The position numbers and the translations under genes were made by a program. Below the pieces are notes generated by a model that worked only from the letters and a program-made list of their open reading frames with translations, had not been told where the DNA came from and ran no database searches. This document shows positions 12,998 to 26,800 of a stretch of 64,000 nt of DNA, one piece after another (within the stretch, counting starts at the first letter, position 1; each line of letters starts with the position of its first letter). Origin of the DNA: Daldinia sp. FL1419 (Eukaryota > Ascomycota > Sordariomycetes > Xylariales > Hypoxylaceae); contig MU623383.1 in the NCBI GenBank assembly GCA_025201765.1, positions 186,001 to 250,000 of the forward strand, given 5' to 3'.

Positions 12998-14406
12998 ACG
13001 AGCTTCAGGTATGCTTAGTTTCGAGTTGCTATCTCTGATTATATGAGGCCATCACTTTTGATATTATTTTTGCTTCTTTTTCTCCGCAGTTAAGTGTCGA
13101 GTCAGGATTATTGTGCGATATGTTTCTATTACTTCTAGGTACCTGGGTTCTGCATTTACTTGGTCGAAAAGTTACAAAACCACGATCTTCTCTTTCCAAC
13201 CCAACCATCGTTCGTAACTAAAGATTCATGACCTGAGCTCCGATCACTTGAAACGCAGCTGCCGGTGCCTGTATTATGATTGTCTCTTCTTCTGGGGTCT
13301 AACTGTAAGCATTAAGCATGATTACAGCTGTCTCTCGGCGCCTGACGACACTGATTCAAGTGGTGGCGCTTTAGTCTTTGTTTATAACAAAGCAGGTCTT
13401 CACAATGTGTCATAACTACCTAGGTGTCAGTCAACCCGGTTTATATCTTGGTAGGTAGCCTATACAAAGGCAAAGGGCTTACCTGTACTGTATCATTACC
13501 AATTAATAGAAGCTTAAGGCTGTTTTTGGTAGAACGCTTCATATCTTCTGCAGTTTGAGGGCGATGGTCATTATGAAGTGCTACTTAATTAATTTGATAT
13601 AACTATAGGTTGTTTCAAGCAGATTATCATCTAAGACATTGACTTATTTCTTCTTTTCTTCGTGACCAAAGTTACCTATAATTCATGATACTTGGCTAAA
13701 TGACAGTTGGTGAATTGATCGCGGGGGATCGTCTACCTTAGTAGGTACATCCTTTAGTGGTGATTACCTAAACTACTCTCGTCACAGCACGTGAAAGTAC
13801 TAATTATTGAAATGATGGTCAACATTGAAACTTCGGAGACTTTCTTGGAAGTAGTTCCTACTAAGCTAGGTACCCTATCTACCTAGGTATATTAGATAAC
13901 CGTAACTTCTAGTAACGTCCTGGTGATACTTACTAATAATGAGTTGCACCGTCAGACCGAGCGGGGCAGAACATTTATATTAGAGGTCCATACCTATGCG
14001 TATGTACTAGGTATCCACGTATTACGTACCTCGGGCACCGAATGTTCCGCGCAACCAATCAAGATTAGAATAGCGACCCCAGTCGCGTCATCTCTCGTTA
14101 CTTCTCTGAGGTATACTTTAGTTACAGATTGCAACTTCGATAGGTGGCATTAAGCACTTGCCATTTGTTGAGTAAAAGGTACCTACCTACCTCATTACCA
14201 CATTTACCACATTAACCACGTTAACCACTTTGCCTCTTATTACATCTGTTACAACAAACCTCCCATTTTACCTACAAACGAACATCTTTTCCAATGCACT
14301 TTTAATATACTCCTACCGTATGAAAATGATGGGCACTTAAATCCAATTCCCCAAGTACCTCTAATATTCTACATTTCCTTAGCTATCGCCCATAATAATT
14401 GTGACA
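12995..14406. other. Intergenic region upstream of HRD1
   Basis: No supportable gene. It holds several TAGGTACC/TACCTAGG motifs (for example around 13431, 13447, 13866 and 14178) and a pyrimidine-rich and AT-rich stretch before the HRD1 start, which probably contains its promoter and leader. No TATA box is assigned. Confidence 0.5.
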
Positions 14407-17047
14407 ATGCGCGTTCTTTGGTACGCAGGGGTAAGCTTTAAATCTTTAAATCCCTACTTTTTTTCCTCGTTTTTTTCTATATCGTCTCGTGCCGCCGCGA
14501 AGCTCCAAGCTAACCTGATTCTTTGCGCAGACTTCGACCGCCCTAGCGGCCGGCGTCGTCGCCTATGCCTTTAACCAACGAGCTAACTTTTACTCTGCTA
14601 TGGTGTACCTGTCGCAAAATAATCTAAGTCTTATGGTATGTTTTATGGTACAACTCACCATCCTAGATAACCTCCGCCACTACTCCGAATTACTAACCTC
14701 GATCGTCTGATCTTAGATACTTATAAACCTTGTCCTCCTGGTATACGGTTCCCTCGTCTGGGGACTTCAGCGACTATGCTACGGCCCCCTCCGACCTGTC
14801 GAGATCGAGCAGCTCTACGAGAAGGCATGGTTTGCCGTTACTGAGACGTGCCTCGCTATGACTATCTTTCGGGAAGAAGTCGGTGCTTGGTTCCTCGTCA
14901 TGTTTACCGCTTTAGTCACTGGCAAGGTTTGGGAATGGATAGGCGAAGGCCGTGTCGAAGTCTTGGAACAGCAACCTCCGGTAAATCCGCGCCTTTTCCA
15001 CACGAGACTCAGCATATCCCTCCTGCTTAGTGTCATATACGATACGTGGTTATTTACCTACACCATAAATGCCGTAATTCAACAAGCACGTCCCAATATG
15101 ATGGTCATGTTTCTATTTGAGTTCGCCATATTAACCGCTTGCTCGTTCCGTACTGGTCTCCGATATGTCCTTTCGTTGGTTGAGGCCGATATAGTGAGGA
15201 AGCAGACCAAGCAGAGGTTGGAAGAACGACGCAAACAAGTTCGAGAGCAGCGTGCCGAAATTATGAGACGCCGTGAGTCTGGCGACCCTGCGGAAGTGGA
15301 GGCAGCGGAGCAAGAAGAATTACCCAGCGAGGAAGATATCGATGAAACGGATATCGATGTACCGGGATGGGAGTCCAAAGGACAGTGGGTTCTTAGTCTT
15401 GACTTGCTGACTGGTAAGCGCTCACATCTCGATTGTGTTATTATTGCCTAGGTAATTAACATGTATACAGATTTCGTCAAGCTCGGTATCTATTCCGCCT
15501 TCTTCGCCATCCTAATGATGTTTTACGGTCTACCTATTCATATTATGCGAGACCTATTTATGACAGCGCGCTCCTTTGTGGGGCAGCTCAGACTCCTGAT
15601 TAAATATCGTAAAGCTGTTAAGAACATGACCAAGTACCCCGATGCAACTGAAGAAGAGCTAGCGCGAGAAAATACTTGTATCATTTGCAGAGAAGATATG
15701 AGACCGTGGGATCCGTCGGCTGTGGGCGCAGTAGAACGGTTTCGCCCTAAAAGACTCCCGTGCGGCCACATCTTGCACTTCGGATGTCTCAAAAGTTGGA
15801 TGGAGAGGCAACAAGTATGCCCGACTTGTCGACGCCCAGTTACTATTGATGATACTGCACCCAGCGACGGCGCTGCTCCTAACGGCCAGGCTAATGCTCC
15901 AGGTCAACCTACGCCAGGTAATAGAGCTGCTAATGCCGGTCAGCCAGCACAAGCTCGTCAGGGGGGGAATATGCGGGTGTTTCAGTTCGGTCCCATTAGA
16001 TTGGGCTTTGCTCAGGGAAATGCCCAGAACATCCATGAGATGGCCCAGCGCCTCCGTGCCCCTCTTGATGGTGCCAACGTTGCCCCGGCACCGACGCCTA
16101 CCGGTCACGCCCCTACTGGTACCGTTCATTCGAATAACCCCAATGGAATAACGGACATACAGGCACAACTTAATGACATCTCGAACCGAATCCAAGCAGA
16201 GATGCAGACCCTACAGGCGAGCCAGGCTGAATTGCATCTCCTTTATGCGCTAACAACAGAACTCAACCGTCTTCGTCAGACGCAGCAGGAACCTCAACCC
16301 ACACCGACCGTTCAACCTGGACACCCGGGTGTTAGCGTTCAATTTGCTTCTGACCATGCAACTTCGCCTCAGCATCCTTTTGCGCCTCTTCAACCTATGT
16401 CACAGTTTTCCTCGTTATCAGGGTTCCCACCTCGTGTAGCAAGCCCAACAATGACAAGACATGGAGGTGTTTCTTACTCGACTGCTATCCCTGCTGGTAG
16501 CTCAGAACTGCCCGAAGGTGTTACCATCCCCCCTGGTTGGTCGTTATTACCTCTGCAACGCCTTGATGGCCAACCACCACAAGTTCCTCTAGGAGTCCAG
16601 CCACCTAGTCAACAAGTTGAAACCACCGGCCAGCAGACACAAACTGCTGACTCAGCGAATACTACGGCTAACGGTTTTACCGGTAGTTCCCAATCATCAA
16701 CCTCTAGAATCAATGAATCCCTTACTCGAATTCTCGAGGCGTCTAGGCCCATGACAGACCAACCTTCCGAAACTACTTCACAGCCTCAGAGAGAGCCCCC
16801 AGTAGTAGCTGCGCCTACCCCGGTATTGCCTAATTGGGGTGGCGCCGCACAGCTTTACGGACCGGCTGGTGGTTCGACCTCTACAAATGAGCCTGGAGCA
16901 AGAGCAGGAGAAGCTTCGACGTCAGGGGGCCAACGTCAAGAGTCAAATGGCGAACAAGGAACGACAACGAGTAGTGAAACGAAGGGAAAAGCGAAGGCGG
17001 TTACAGTTGAAGATGCAGATGATACAGAGGATGCAGAAGATGAGTAA
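14407..17047 (+). CDS. hrd1: Hrd1/synoviolin-type ER membrane RING-H2 E3 ubiquitin ligase
   Basis: Exons are 14407-14430, 14531-14635, 14717-15413 and 15471-17047, with GT-AG introns; a TACTAACC branch site lies in intron 2 and all phases agree, giving 800 residues. The N-terminal half has about six hydrophobic segments (around 5-22, 40-60, 98-118, 140-160, 170-190 and 277-300), typical of the Hrd1 membrane domain. A RING-H2 finger follows, with Cys345, Cys348, Cys373, His375, His378, Cys381, Cys392 and Cys395. The C-terminal 400 residues are rich in Gln, Pro, Thr and Ser and end in an acidic patch. In the known family this protein ubiquitinates misfolded proteins during ER-associated degradation, as part of the Hrd1-Hrd3-Der1 retrotranslocation complex. 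The 8-codon first exon was chosen because it restores the conserved N-terminus (WYAG then STALAAG). Intron 3 is needed to join LSLDLLT to DFVKLGIY. Confidence 0.96.
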
Positions 17048-19458
17048 AAATAAAAGTAAAAAAAATAAAAAAGCACTCGTTCTTCGGGTCGTATTCTCGA
17101 CTTTGTATTCACGAAAATTGCATCAGGGCAAGGCGTTGGCGGCGTTAGAGTTCTACGTCCCTATCTAAACGCCGGATAGGCTAAAAATCCGGTACGATAG
17201 GGCCTATACCACGAGTTACTGGAGCGGTATTCTTCAAGAATGTTTGTATGTTTTAGTGTTTCCACTTTAGGGGAATGAGAAAATAAACAGACTCCGGTGT
17301 ACGTAGGATGATAGGAAAAGCGAAGTACCTATTGTCTTAAGGAGAATATAGTTGCTTGAGCTTATGAATACTTGGCCGCAGCACATCATGTCTTTGTAGA
17401 ACGTATGTAAGAGTATTGAAATACGCGCGGTAATGGAGAATTGCTAGCACCAAGGAAGCATGCTGTGAGCTACTGAAGTCATCTATGCCGGCTTGGAGGG
17501 ATATCCGAGACTTCCCTAGTTGTACAAGACGAGATACGAGTATTGCCTCTAACCCAATAGGAGAAACTGGGGTTTTGCTCAGATGTTGGCCTTCGCGCGC
17601 TTGATTTTTGGCGATTACGACCGTAGGAAGGTGGGAGTTAGGGAGTGGTAGGATTGGGCTGTCTTGTAAGGCACCTAAAGGTTAGAAGGCAGTCAACAAA
17701 AGACCTGAGACGATGTTGGGTTTGGTATGAGAATATTAACGTACTAGCGAGACGCTGGGTTAAGAATGGACTGGCATTTCGGTCCTTTAGAGTTGAACAG
17801 GCAAGGGAGTTTAGGTTTCGACTCATCTCAGCGCTATTGGTATTTGTAGATTACTTCTTAGGACAAACTGATACCTGATATTATTGTGTTTAACCTTGCC
17901 ATGTACTGGGATAGTTCCACGTTTGGACCCTACAGGAGATGGTTAGGTGGACGATGCACTGCGCCGTCCTCGGTTGCGTTAACCCCTATATGTCGTCGTA
18001 ATAGGTACTGGCATCGTAGAGGCAAGTTGCTCATTTATGAAATATTAACACGAGTAATTCATAGAGTCTGGTCATGATTCGTGGCCGAGGTGCGATATAA
18101 GAAATATGATCTTCCGTCTTATTAGAGGCAAAAGGCGCGGCGTCGTTTGTCCGGACTCGCCTTGCCTCACAAGTAGTTGAAAGTGTGCTAGGCCAGTCAC
18201 GAGAGAATCCGTCTTAATGTATCTCAGGGAAATCAAAAGGGGAGGAATTAGCGTGGGGGGCAAGTCGTACGAGAGACGAATAGCAGACTGAATAGACATA
18301 AGATTGAAATGTTAGGATTGCCTATTCAGCTTCGTCCCAATCTAGCGGAGTGATGGTATGTGAAAGTGATTTATAACTGAGACTTCTATCCTATTACAAC
18401 ACCAAGTTACAAGCGTGCGTTTAATCGCAATAAGGAAAAGCTTACACGGAAGTTCAGCTCGTGTTCTAGATTTAAAGCCTACCGACTGGTAATCATGAAA
18501 ATATTTAGTAATTCTACGGGAGTGGCTCGGCAAGTTCGATAGATCGTTGACTGGAAACAAATACCGTTCTTGTGACACAAGTGGGAGGAGCAAGATAGGG
18601 GGATATGCTCAGGGGCGCGGCTTACGGACGAGTAAAAGCCAACTTGCGTAGGTACCTAGACACGGACGTAGTGAACGTGCTATCAAGGCAGTGTAAATAT
18701 TTGAAAACAACGATGACCTCGGTATCGCGGTGAAAACTCGCAAATCAGCCAGACCATGGACCCAGACGGGCGAATATGAGATGTGGACGCTTATAAGAAC
18801 AATCCACTCTTAAACCGAAAAAGATATTATTAGCCATCTTACCCAACCCATCGTCAGCCCCAACTTTCCTTTCCTACCAAACGACATGACAGATAGACCA
18901 GACTAGAACCTCTAGGTTACCGTACTAAGCCGTATATTAACCCGAGTCCAAAGTTTCTCAAATTATCTCGTAGCTCCGGATTGCATCCCGCACACATCTT
19001 ATATCAGTAACGGACGAAAGGACTCTACTAGCGCTCACTTCCCACATTCTTCATCCACCCAACTCGCTCACGTAAACCCAGACCCAAACCATGCCTAGTC
19101 TTCCTCTTCCCGACCCAGCAGCCCGGTCCGTCCGAAAAAAAAAAAGAGAGAGGGCTTACCAAACCCCAACCCACGTGCGTGCGTCCCGAGGATGAGCGGT
19201 CAACATCGTCCCTAAAGATTCTCGTCTATCTAAACCCGTGCCTTGGGGGCGCATGCCGCGTCGCTGGTTGGCCGGCCGCTGTCCCTTCGGCAGTCTGCTT
19301 TGGGGAACGCGGACTGCTTCCTAGACGTCGTGGTGGTGGTGGTATGTATACGATGATGCTGACGCCGAGAGAGCCCGCCTAGCTGCGAACTACGTGCTTA
19401 CTTTGCTGGTAGGTAGGGATCGTATATACGAGCATGGCATACGTCTAGGTTCGCCCTA

Positions 19459-19479
19459 AGTAGGTAGGTAGGTAGGTAG
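19459..19479. repeat. (AGGT)5 microsatellite
   Basis: Five consecutive AGGT units in a tract of TAGG repeats, in non-coding sequence. Confidence 0.85.
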
Positions 19480-19625
19480 ACAGGCACGTACGTATCGCCC
19501 GCGCGTTATAGCATGCCCGCGTTATACCTTCTACGCACGCCGCTATGTCGCCTATTACGCAGCGCGTCGTCGCGTGACACGACGATCGTCGGGACATAAG
19601 CTCTCTTTCTCTCTCGTAGGGCTGC

Positions 19626-19649
19626 ATGGATGGATGGATGGATGGATGG
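19626..19649. repeat. (ATGG)6 microsatellite
   Basis: Six perfect ATGG units in non-coding sequence. Confidence 0.9.
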
Positions 19650-20631
19650 GCCACAGCCCCAGAAGTGCGTCGAACCGTTGACGCTAGCCGTATTCCTTCC
19701 AGCCTTCCCCTTCTTACGTATCCATCCCCGGAAACGTCTCGATCCGAATAGAAGCACAACCACCGCGCCGCGCCGCGTCTTGTGTAATCCGAGTCGGCCC
19801 GGCCGGTAACCACGCTCGCTGGAGAAGATCCCCTAAGGTCTAGGTATAGGTAGCCGCGTAGTACAAACCCCTTTGCCAACCCTCCTTACCTAAGGGACCT
19901 ACCTACCTATCCTAATGTAGCCATCGTGTAGCACGGTAGCGCATTTTCCACAACCAAGTAATTATGTAACCAAGTAATCAAACCAACCCCGAGGACTCCC
20001 AAGCCACCGAATACGCCCTCGTATGGTTCGATATCTCGTCATACGGTAGCAGGAATGTGCCAGTGACGCGATACTGATAAAACCCACCCTGTCCCCCCTA
20101 ACCGGGTGGGTGTGTGCCCCAGCTACCTAACCCACGGGATCGGCGCTGATTTACGTTGCAGCGTGCGTAAGCAAGATGGAGCAGATCCCTGGCTTTCCGC
20201 CTCAATGTCTGTGTCTATCTGCACCTATACGGATATGACTCCGGGGCTCGTGGGCTGGGCGAACCCTGGTTTCGATTACCTGCCTACACCTGGAAGTGCC
20301 TGCTACCTGTTATCAGGCCCCTAGAAGCGAAGTCTTGTCATGATTATCACGGAAGCAAAAAATGACCAGTTGGTAGCAAGTATGAAGTAAGATTAAATCT
20401 GGTATCTGAATGAACACCCTTAAGATTTTGTTGCCTCAAGTATCCTCCTCCAAGAACAAGAAAGAAATCCGAGGTACCCATGCGAAAGATGCTCAATCTG
20501 TTCCATATGCAGATTGAATATGTGACATAAGGAAAGCCCACAAAGTGCAAAAAGGGGGGAGGAAAGCCACCAAAACGCCGTTCCTATGCAATGTATGCTG
20601 TATATCCGAGTGTAGAGAACACTATATGCAA

Positions 20632-21405
20632 TTAATCCTTGACCGGTAACACGAACCGAACCCTCTTCCGTGGCTTTGCAGCCGGTATATCTATTGGTCG
20701 CGTCTTCTCATCATCAGTGAGATCTTCGACGCTGAAACCCATCTCGCTCATTGTTTCCTTCTCTGGTTCCTCTTCTATAGAATAAACATCGGGACTTGGC
20801 TCGCGCCACGAATGCCTCCGTTGAAGCGATTGGCAAGGCGGCCTTCCTCGAAGAGAGCGCCGTGGGGGCGCGAAGCGCTTTACGGGGCGTTTAGGTGAGC
20901 CGACGTGAAACGAGGCGGGTGATAGTAGAGACTCTGTGGTCTGAGACGTTATAGTGGAAGGAGACCTTGTCTGGTCAAAGAATTTTTCAAAGCCAAAGGG
21001 CAGAGATGTATGACCGTGTGGATGGAAACGGATATAATCCTCGTCATCGTCTTCATCGTCTTCATTATCATCCAGGATTGCACAGTCTGCCATCTTGTCT
21101 CTAGGCTTGTACTTTCTTAGCCCATCAAGAGTAGAAGGGGAGACAGTACGGACGATCTCCCGCGGCTTGTTTGAATCTTCAATCCCAGCATCGAACTCGA
21201 AATCAAATTCGAGGTCTTCTTCTTTGGGAGTTGGTGGTGTAAGGAAATACATCATGGGATTCTCATTGGACCACTGAGCGTCGAGCTCGTCGTCGTCTGT
21301 TGAGTTGGTATCATCTTCCAACGATGGAGGAATACGACTGGGACTCGACGGCCAAGGCGGCTCCGAGCGGCCCCGCAGAGTCGTATTGGAAGGTAATAGA
21401 GGCAT
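20632..21405 (-). CDS. Acidic, disordered uncharacterised protein
   Basis: A single-exon frame of 257 codons with an ATG start; I do not recognise a domain. It is a low-complexity protein: Pro/Ser-rich N-terminus, a first acidic run (about residues 30-45), DLEFDFEFDAGIED near residues 63-76, a long Asp/Glu run around 112-122, then a basic Arg/Pro segment (about 168-200) and a basic tail (KPRKRVRFVLPVKD) that could act as a nuclear localisation signal. The RVRF-type motif near the end resembles a PP1-docking RVxF site; that is an inference from a short motif. The even codon usage, the acidic/basic patterning and the absence of an equally long competing frame support a real gene. No function is proposed. 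Confidence 0.75.
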   Translation of the reverse strand: MPLLPSNTTLRGRSEPPWPSSPSRIPPSLEDDTNSTDDDELDAQWSNENPMMYFLTPPTPKEEDLEFDFEFDAGIEDSNKPREIVRTVSPSTLDGLRKYKPRDKMADCAILDDNEDDEDDDEDYIRFHPHGHTSLPFGFEKFFDQTRSPSTITSQTTESLLSPASFHVGSPKRPVKRFAPPRRSLRGRPPCQSLQRRHSWREPSPDVYSIEEEPEKETMSEMGFSVEDLTDDEKTRPIDIPAAKPRKRVRFVLPVKD

Positions 21406-22124
21406 AGTAGTTAATATGTTGGTGATTGAGACCCGGATAAGGGGGTTAGGAGAAAGAGACCGGATTCCGCAGCGTGACCATTACCAGAGATATGAATTGA
21501 TAATTTGAATGAAATGTAACGAAGAGCCTTATTGTAACCTTAACGAAGGTCGCCGGGCTCGAGCCGGCTCAAGTAAAATGATCTCGGAGGTGAGAATTGA
21601 AACCGGCCAACCACCTCAAGAGATAGAGTTGAAGAGTCGTAAAATATAAGTAGAGCAAAAACGAAGTGTTGAAAGCACGGGAAAGCCGCGTAATATATAC
21701 TACCACTAGGCAGAAGGTGTCAAGGTATGTGTTAGTCACCGGTTAGCTTAAGAGGTTGCCTTGTGAGTGGGCGGGCTGGAGAAAATGGTGGTCATGCCTG
21801 AGGTTCCCAACTGGGAAAGGTAACCCTTTGGGAACCTGGCAGAGCTCGTGAACGGACGCGCTATCTTGCAATGAATCACTTAGACTAATTGCTTAGCCGT
21901 GGGAGGCTCAGACAAGAGCGAAGTTCAAGCTGATTTCCGCAATGAGCATCACGCGTCTGAGATGGTGTGTGGATTTGATTTAAAGACTGGGCTGGTGGGT
22001 GGGGGTCACCAACAATGATAGAGCATAAGCCGGCTTTCTAAGACATCGAGGCCACCAACTTGACTTCGACCAGATAGGCATCTGACAATGTTGTATACAG
22101 AAAATCAGCCGAAACAACCGCAAC

Positions 22125-22340
22125 TCAATTGCGTCCGTATGCTGTGATTGCGACGTCTTCAAGTTTATGCCCTTGTGATTTGATAATGCCCGGAAATTGA
22201 TCGAATTGACTTGCGTCCGGATCGGCGAATACGTATACATCGCATCGTACCTTGCATGAAGCTTGAATGCGGCACAAGCTCTTGAGGAACACGAGTTCGT
22301 TCGATGTTGAAGATGCCACCTTGACTATTGTTGACTCGAG
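22125..22340 (-). pseudogene. Protein-like gene fragment of unknown family
   Basis: On the minus strand about 72 codons lie between two stops and have a strongly natural amino-acid pattern (STSNELVFLKSLCRIQ, then VRCDVYVFADPDASQF, then GHKLEDVAITAYGRN). There is no ATG, and no neighbouring exon with good splice sites was found. It may be an internal piece of a larger gene whose other parts have decayed. I do not recognise the family. Confidence 0.3.
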
Positions 22341-23829
22341 TTGCTATTCGAGTTGCTATTTAATATAGGAGTCGGGTTACGCGATGTCGTACCAGACATT
22401 TTGCAGAATGACCATTGCAACTGTTGTCACTTACACAAATAATCTAAAGCGACGAAGCTGAATATAGCGCTTACAAAGGAGAACTCGTCGTCTATGCACC
22501 CCGCTACTAGGAGTGTGCGAGATGTGATAGATCCTATTATTGATTGCTGAAGAGGCAGTGGTACGCCATTATTCGCCCGGCGCCCCGGCGACTCAAGTGC
22601 GTACACCACCACCTTGAACCCTAAGGGATGTTCGTAGGAGGGGTGACTATTTCTTGGTTTGGAGTAGCGCTAATACCCCAACACGAAAGTGGCGCTGGTA
22701 TTCCTACTCTAGAAACTGTATCAGATGACGAGATTTATCAACTGGAAGAGGGGAAATTGTCTTGACTGTGGTAGCAGCAAAGTCGCAAATACACAACCAT
22801 GATGGTATTTGAATACTACCCCGGGCGATTCCGGATAAGCGACTGGCGGTCATCTCCTGCCCGTTGCATTTCATCTTCCTTGGCTTGTTTTAAGCATAGT
22901 TGATGTTGACGATAAGAAGAAAGCTGACAATATTAGCCTTAAGAGAGCCCAACTTTTGACAGCTTTAACTAGGTTAGAGACTTTAGTTTGTAAGCTAACA
23001 AGACTAAATTAGTTTTGGTGCGATCAGAACCTGTCTTTGCTAGTGCGGTATTTTGCCCTGAGAGTTCCATGAGAACCAGGATTTCATGACCTTGGGTATC
23101 TTCGACACTCGTCCATGTGGCCTTAAAGTATGGGCCATGTATGTGTAGAAAAAAACAAAACAGTATCCACTACGAGTCAATGACGTCACCGAAGATCCTG
23201 TAGACGAGATGCAAAAAAAGTAGAAAAATACAATAGGGATGAAGAAAAGAAAAACAGAGCTTAGGAGGGTCGAGTCAATCTTAAGCGAGTGGTTACTTGA
23301 GGCGGGATTGTGAAACGGTGGGAATAGATATTATAAACTGCAAGTCCCTGCAGATCATCTCTTAACATGCATATACCTAGATCGCACTTTGGTCGGTGGC
23401 ACGTCGGAGAAGGATGCAAATTCAAATTACCATAAAGATTTTTGGCATAACTAGCGAGCGATAGGTTCTTTAGATCTCGATTGTTGGTTTAAGTGGTAGG
23501 GCTGAGAAGTTGGAATTGCGAAATTTTGGGCTGACAAGTCCGGGGGCGGGTCAGCAGCAGCAAACGGGGGGCTCGTGGTCTCCCCTGTGGCTCGTGGTTT
23601 ACGATCTATGTCTAGTGGCTTGTAGCTTATATAATCCACTAACTACTTCGTACCTAGGTACCTAGTTATAATCACGTGTGCTTTTAGTTCCGTCACAACT
23701 GGCCATTCTTAATCAATCGCTTTTCTTGAGGCTGATGTTTATATTTAGAGAGAAACATTATTCAGCTTCTCGTGCATTGATTTATAAGTTTCTGAAGCTT
23801 TTTTTTTTCGATATTAATATCCCATCCTC

Positions 23830-23860
<31 letters not shown>
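23830..23860. repeat. (TTA)10 microsatellite
   Basis: About ten perfect TTA units in AT-rich non-coding sequence. Confidence 0.9.
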
Positions 23861-26800
23861 CAAATCGAGTTATTTAAATTTTGTCTAAAGCTCAAGCAGT
23901 CTTACTACATTAACTACTTGGAGGACCGGGTCCTCTTATGGGGTCCTCTCTCATCAGGACTATTTTTCAAGTTTTCCTAATGTGGCGTTGTGCCAAACTA
24001 CATTTGAATCAGGTAGACAGGGTATACCCGAGAGGCCGTCTACAGTACGATAATATGTTAGGTTAGGCATTAGTTAGGAGACTACATCGTCGATACGCTG
24101 ACCATGATCTTCACCCTGTACCTGCTCTCCGTTCTTGTACTATTCGACGTACCTTTGCTAGATTCCATCCTACGCGAAGACAGGCTGGCATATGAATACC
24201 GTATACCCGTGGATAATGCCATCATTTCCTGCATATCTCAGGTATTTCCCTTGACTATTATATACCTAATACAGTTCCTAAATGGTCGGGAGTCTAAACA
24301 CCGTTAGATGCCTGCTATTGTGACTGATGTCTTGCATCAGTCCAGGGGGTATTCTTGGTATGACGTCCAAAGGTTCCGTTTTGCTGCCAATGTCACCATG
24401 AGATTTCCATGGTAACCTATGATATCGAGCACCCAAACGGGGTCGACGCGATGGCCGTTGTCAGGCATCTTACGTACCTAGGTATGGTTGACCCATTATG
24501 TGGGGATATCCATCTGTGGATTGCCGCCTTATGCTGCTTGGAGGGTTAAAATGTGCGCTGGGTTTTGATAATACCCTTAAATTACTTTGACTGCAGCTGA
24601 GATTAGGCAGCGAGCTATTTGGGCGTTTCCAAGAGCAATCCGGCTATGCTCCTAGGGAATAGCATATGTGTCCTGAATTTATTCCTCGCCGGGATGGCAG
24701 ACCCTCCATTTATCACTATGCCCGAGATCCTTTGGAAAAGAAGGGTCAAGGAATACGGATGCAGTGCTAGAGTTGCAGTTGTATGTTATCAGCTGATTGA
24801 ATGTCAAAGTTGGCTGATTACGGCGTTTCCTTCTCCCCTGATTCGTGGTTTTAGTCGGAAAATTCTTTAGCGAGGCCACATCATAGAGAACGTCCCGCAA
24901 GGCACAGGGTCGAGTCCTAAATTCGCTGTCCGGACGCCGAAAAGGCAGATCTAGAGGATCTCACCTTTCCATTACCATTTCCATTACCAATGCGACGAGT
25001 CGACCATTCGGTTTCAGGAACACAACTGTTGCTCGCTTCGTGCCCAAATGGCATCGAATAAACTAGATGGTATGATGTGGTACTGGCAGTTGTTGTCGTT
25101 ATGTCTGCCGTAGGAGTCTCGGGCACTGCCGCTTAGAGCTAGTCGATCCGATTCGGTAGGACCCCTTCGCCAATTTTGTCTAAATTACCCAAAGCTTTTG
25201 GAATGCCTCATCCCAACTGTCAGCATCGGGATTTCGGGGTTGGCGACCAGATGCCGAATCATCTACACGTCGACGCATGAGAAGTTGGCATTTGCGAATC
25301 GTCTCCATGAGAACTCGGGCGGCCCTGATTTTATGCTTCTGCAGTTAACCACCCTTTGCTTGCCACTTGTGGTTACCAACTATATTGTTGCTTCGGTAAC
25401 TAGGCGAAGTTACTCTTGAGACTCACGGTCTAATATATACGAAGCTGATAGTCCAAATGGTATCGAAGCTATCCAGCGCATTTTCTCGGAGAAAAGATAA
25501 CAAGGTAATCCAGAGACGGTGGCAAAAACTTACAAGTCATATCTGGAGCCTCAATAGTTTTAAGTTAATAACAACTTGTAGACTCTTTTCAATGGGGTTT
25601 CGCCGACAGGGTTGAATGTAGTTATTTTAGTGCTTAGGCGTGGCAGAGAGTTGCGCAGCATCGGTTGACATGTGTTCGTTCTCTTGCGGCTTTCCTTGGA
25701 TCTTGCGAATGAAGTACGATGGCACTTTTCGACACATAAAATAAGCAGCAGGTCCGTAGCGTATCGGAACATTTTCGAGTAGTCTGAGGCGTGTATTTCT
25801 GTGGCGTTGCTCGCCTTAATATTCCTAAGCTATGATATGAGGAGGTTCTTTGGTGTAAAAAGGGCGGTGAGGATCCCAATGATTTCCCGATTGAGGAAGA
25901 GTCTCGATCAATCCAATCATATCTACTCAATTGCCATGGACCCCTACTATGTAAACAAGCTAGGTTAGATGCTGTCGTGTATATCTTGCCGGTGCACAGC
26001 ACCAATCATGTACGACAAAACCGAGGAATACAAGTCCAGATTTTCACCGAAAATCGACGTCGTATTGCCGAATAGTTGTACAGTCATCAACTCGACAAGC
26101 ACGTTTTAAACCCGTAACTATTTAACTATAACTATGCTGTACTATAAAGTATCGTGCGTGAGGCTCATACCTACCTTAGTAGGTACTACTGGTATGCTAG
26201 TAATTATACCACATTTTCTACTTCCTATCTCTCATTTGCTGAGCTGCTCTAGGCAGCCAAGAAACTGGACGATCTAGCTTCCGTTGGCTTTTTTAGATGA
26301 CTCTAGTCCATGAGAGGATCATGCACCTACCCGTATATATCGATGGTAGAGGCTGTCATTCTGCATCTAGAACCTAGTACTTGCGTCAATGCTTTGTTGT
26401 ATCGGTTGTGTGCCTATAAGTTACTTTATGGCTGATGGCGTAACATCTTGTACCGAGCCGAGAGAGCCACGCTGTTACGGTGCATGCGCATATAAAGCTG
26501 CTATGTAGAAGAAGGCAGAAGAAGTGACTCATAGCGTGTATGCTACGTGATGACTTCGTGATATCGCGATAGCGCGATCTACGTCTGTCAGATATTGGGG
26601 AGGTTCCATTCTTTTTGATAGTTGTTATCTATTCTGGGGAAAAAGTGAGGGGTCTCGCATTTCTAAAAGAAAAAAAAATTGCTCACAAGACCACGATCAA
26701 GTCCTTCTACGGCGTAAGACTATCGTATAAAACGTACCACCGTGAGAGAATACAGTATAAGATTTCATAAGTGGCTGATCTTAAGTAGGTAGGTAGATAT

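Larger units (their letters stand above)
17048..20631. other. Intergenic region, no gene seen
   Basis: Short open frames only, none with natural composition or a domain. The 3' flank of HRD1 begins with an A-rich stretch suited to polyadenylation. Microsatellites occur near 19.4-19.7 kb. Confidence 0.55.

Noticed and set aside
15659..16195. Minus-strand 178-codon frame inside HRD1
   Set aside because: It is a shadow of the HRD1 coding exon, without domain or splice context.
25590..26010. Minus-strand protein-like frame with two internal stops
   Set aside because: Composition is only weakly natural, other frames are equally open, and no splice sites support a gene.
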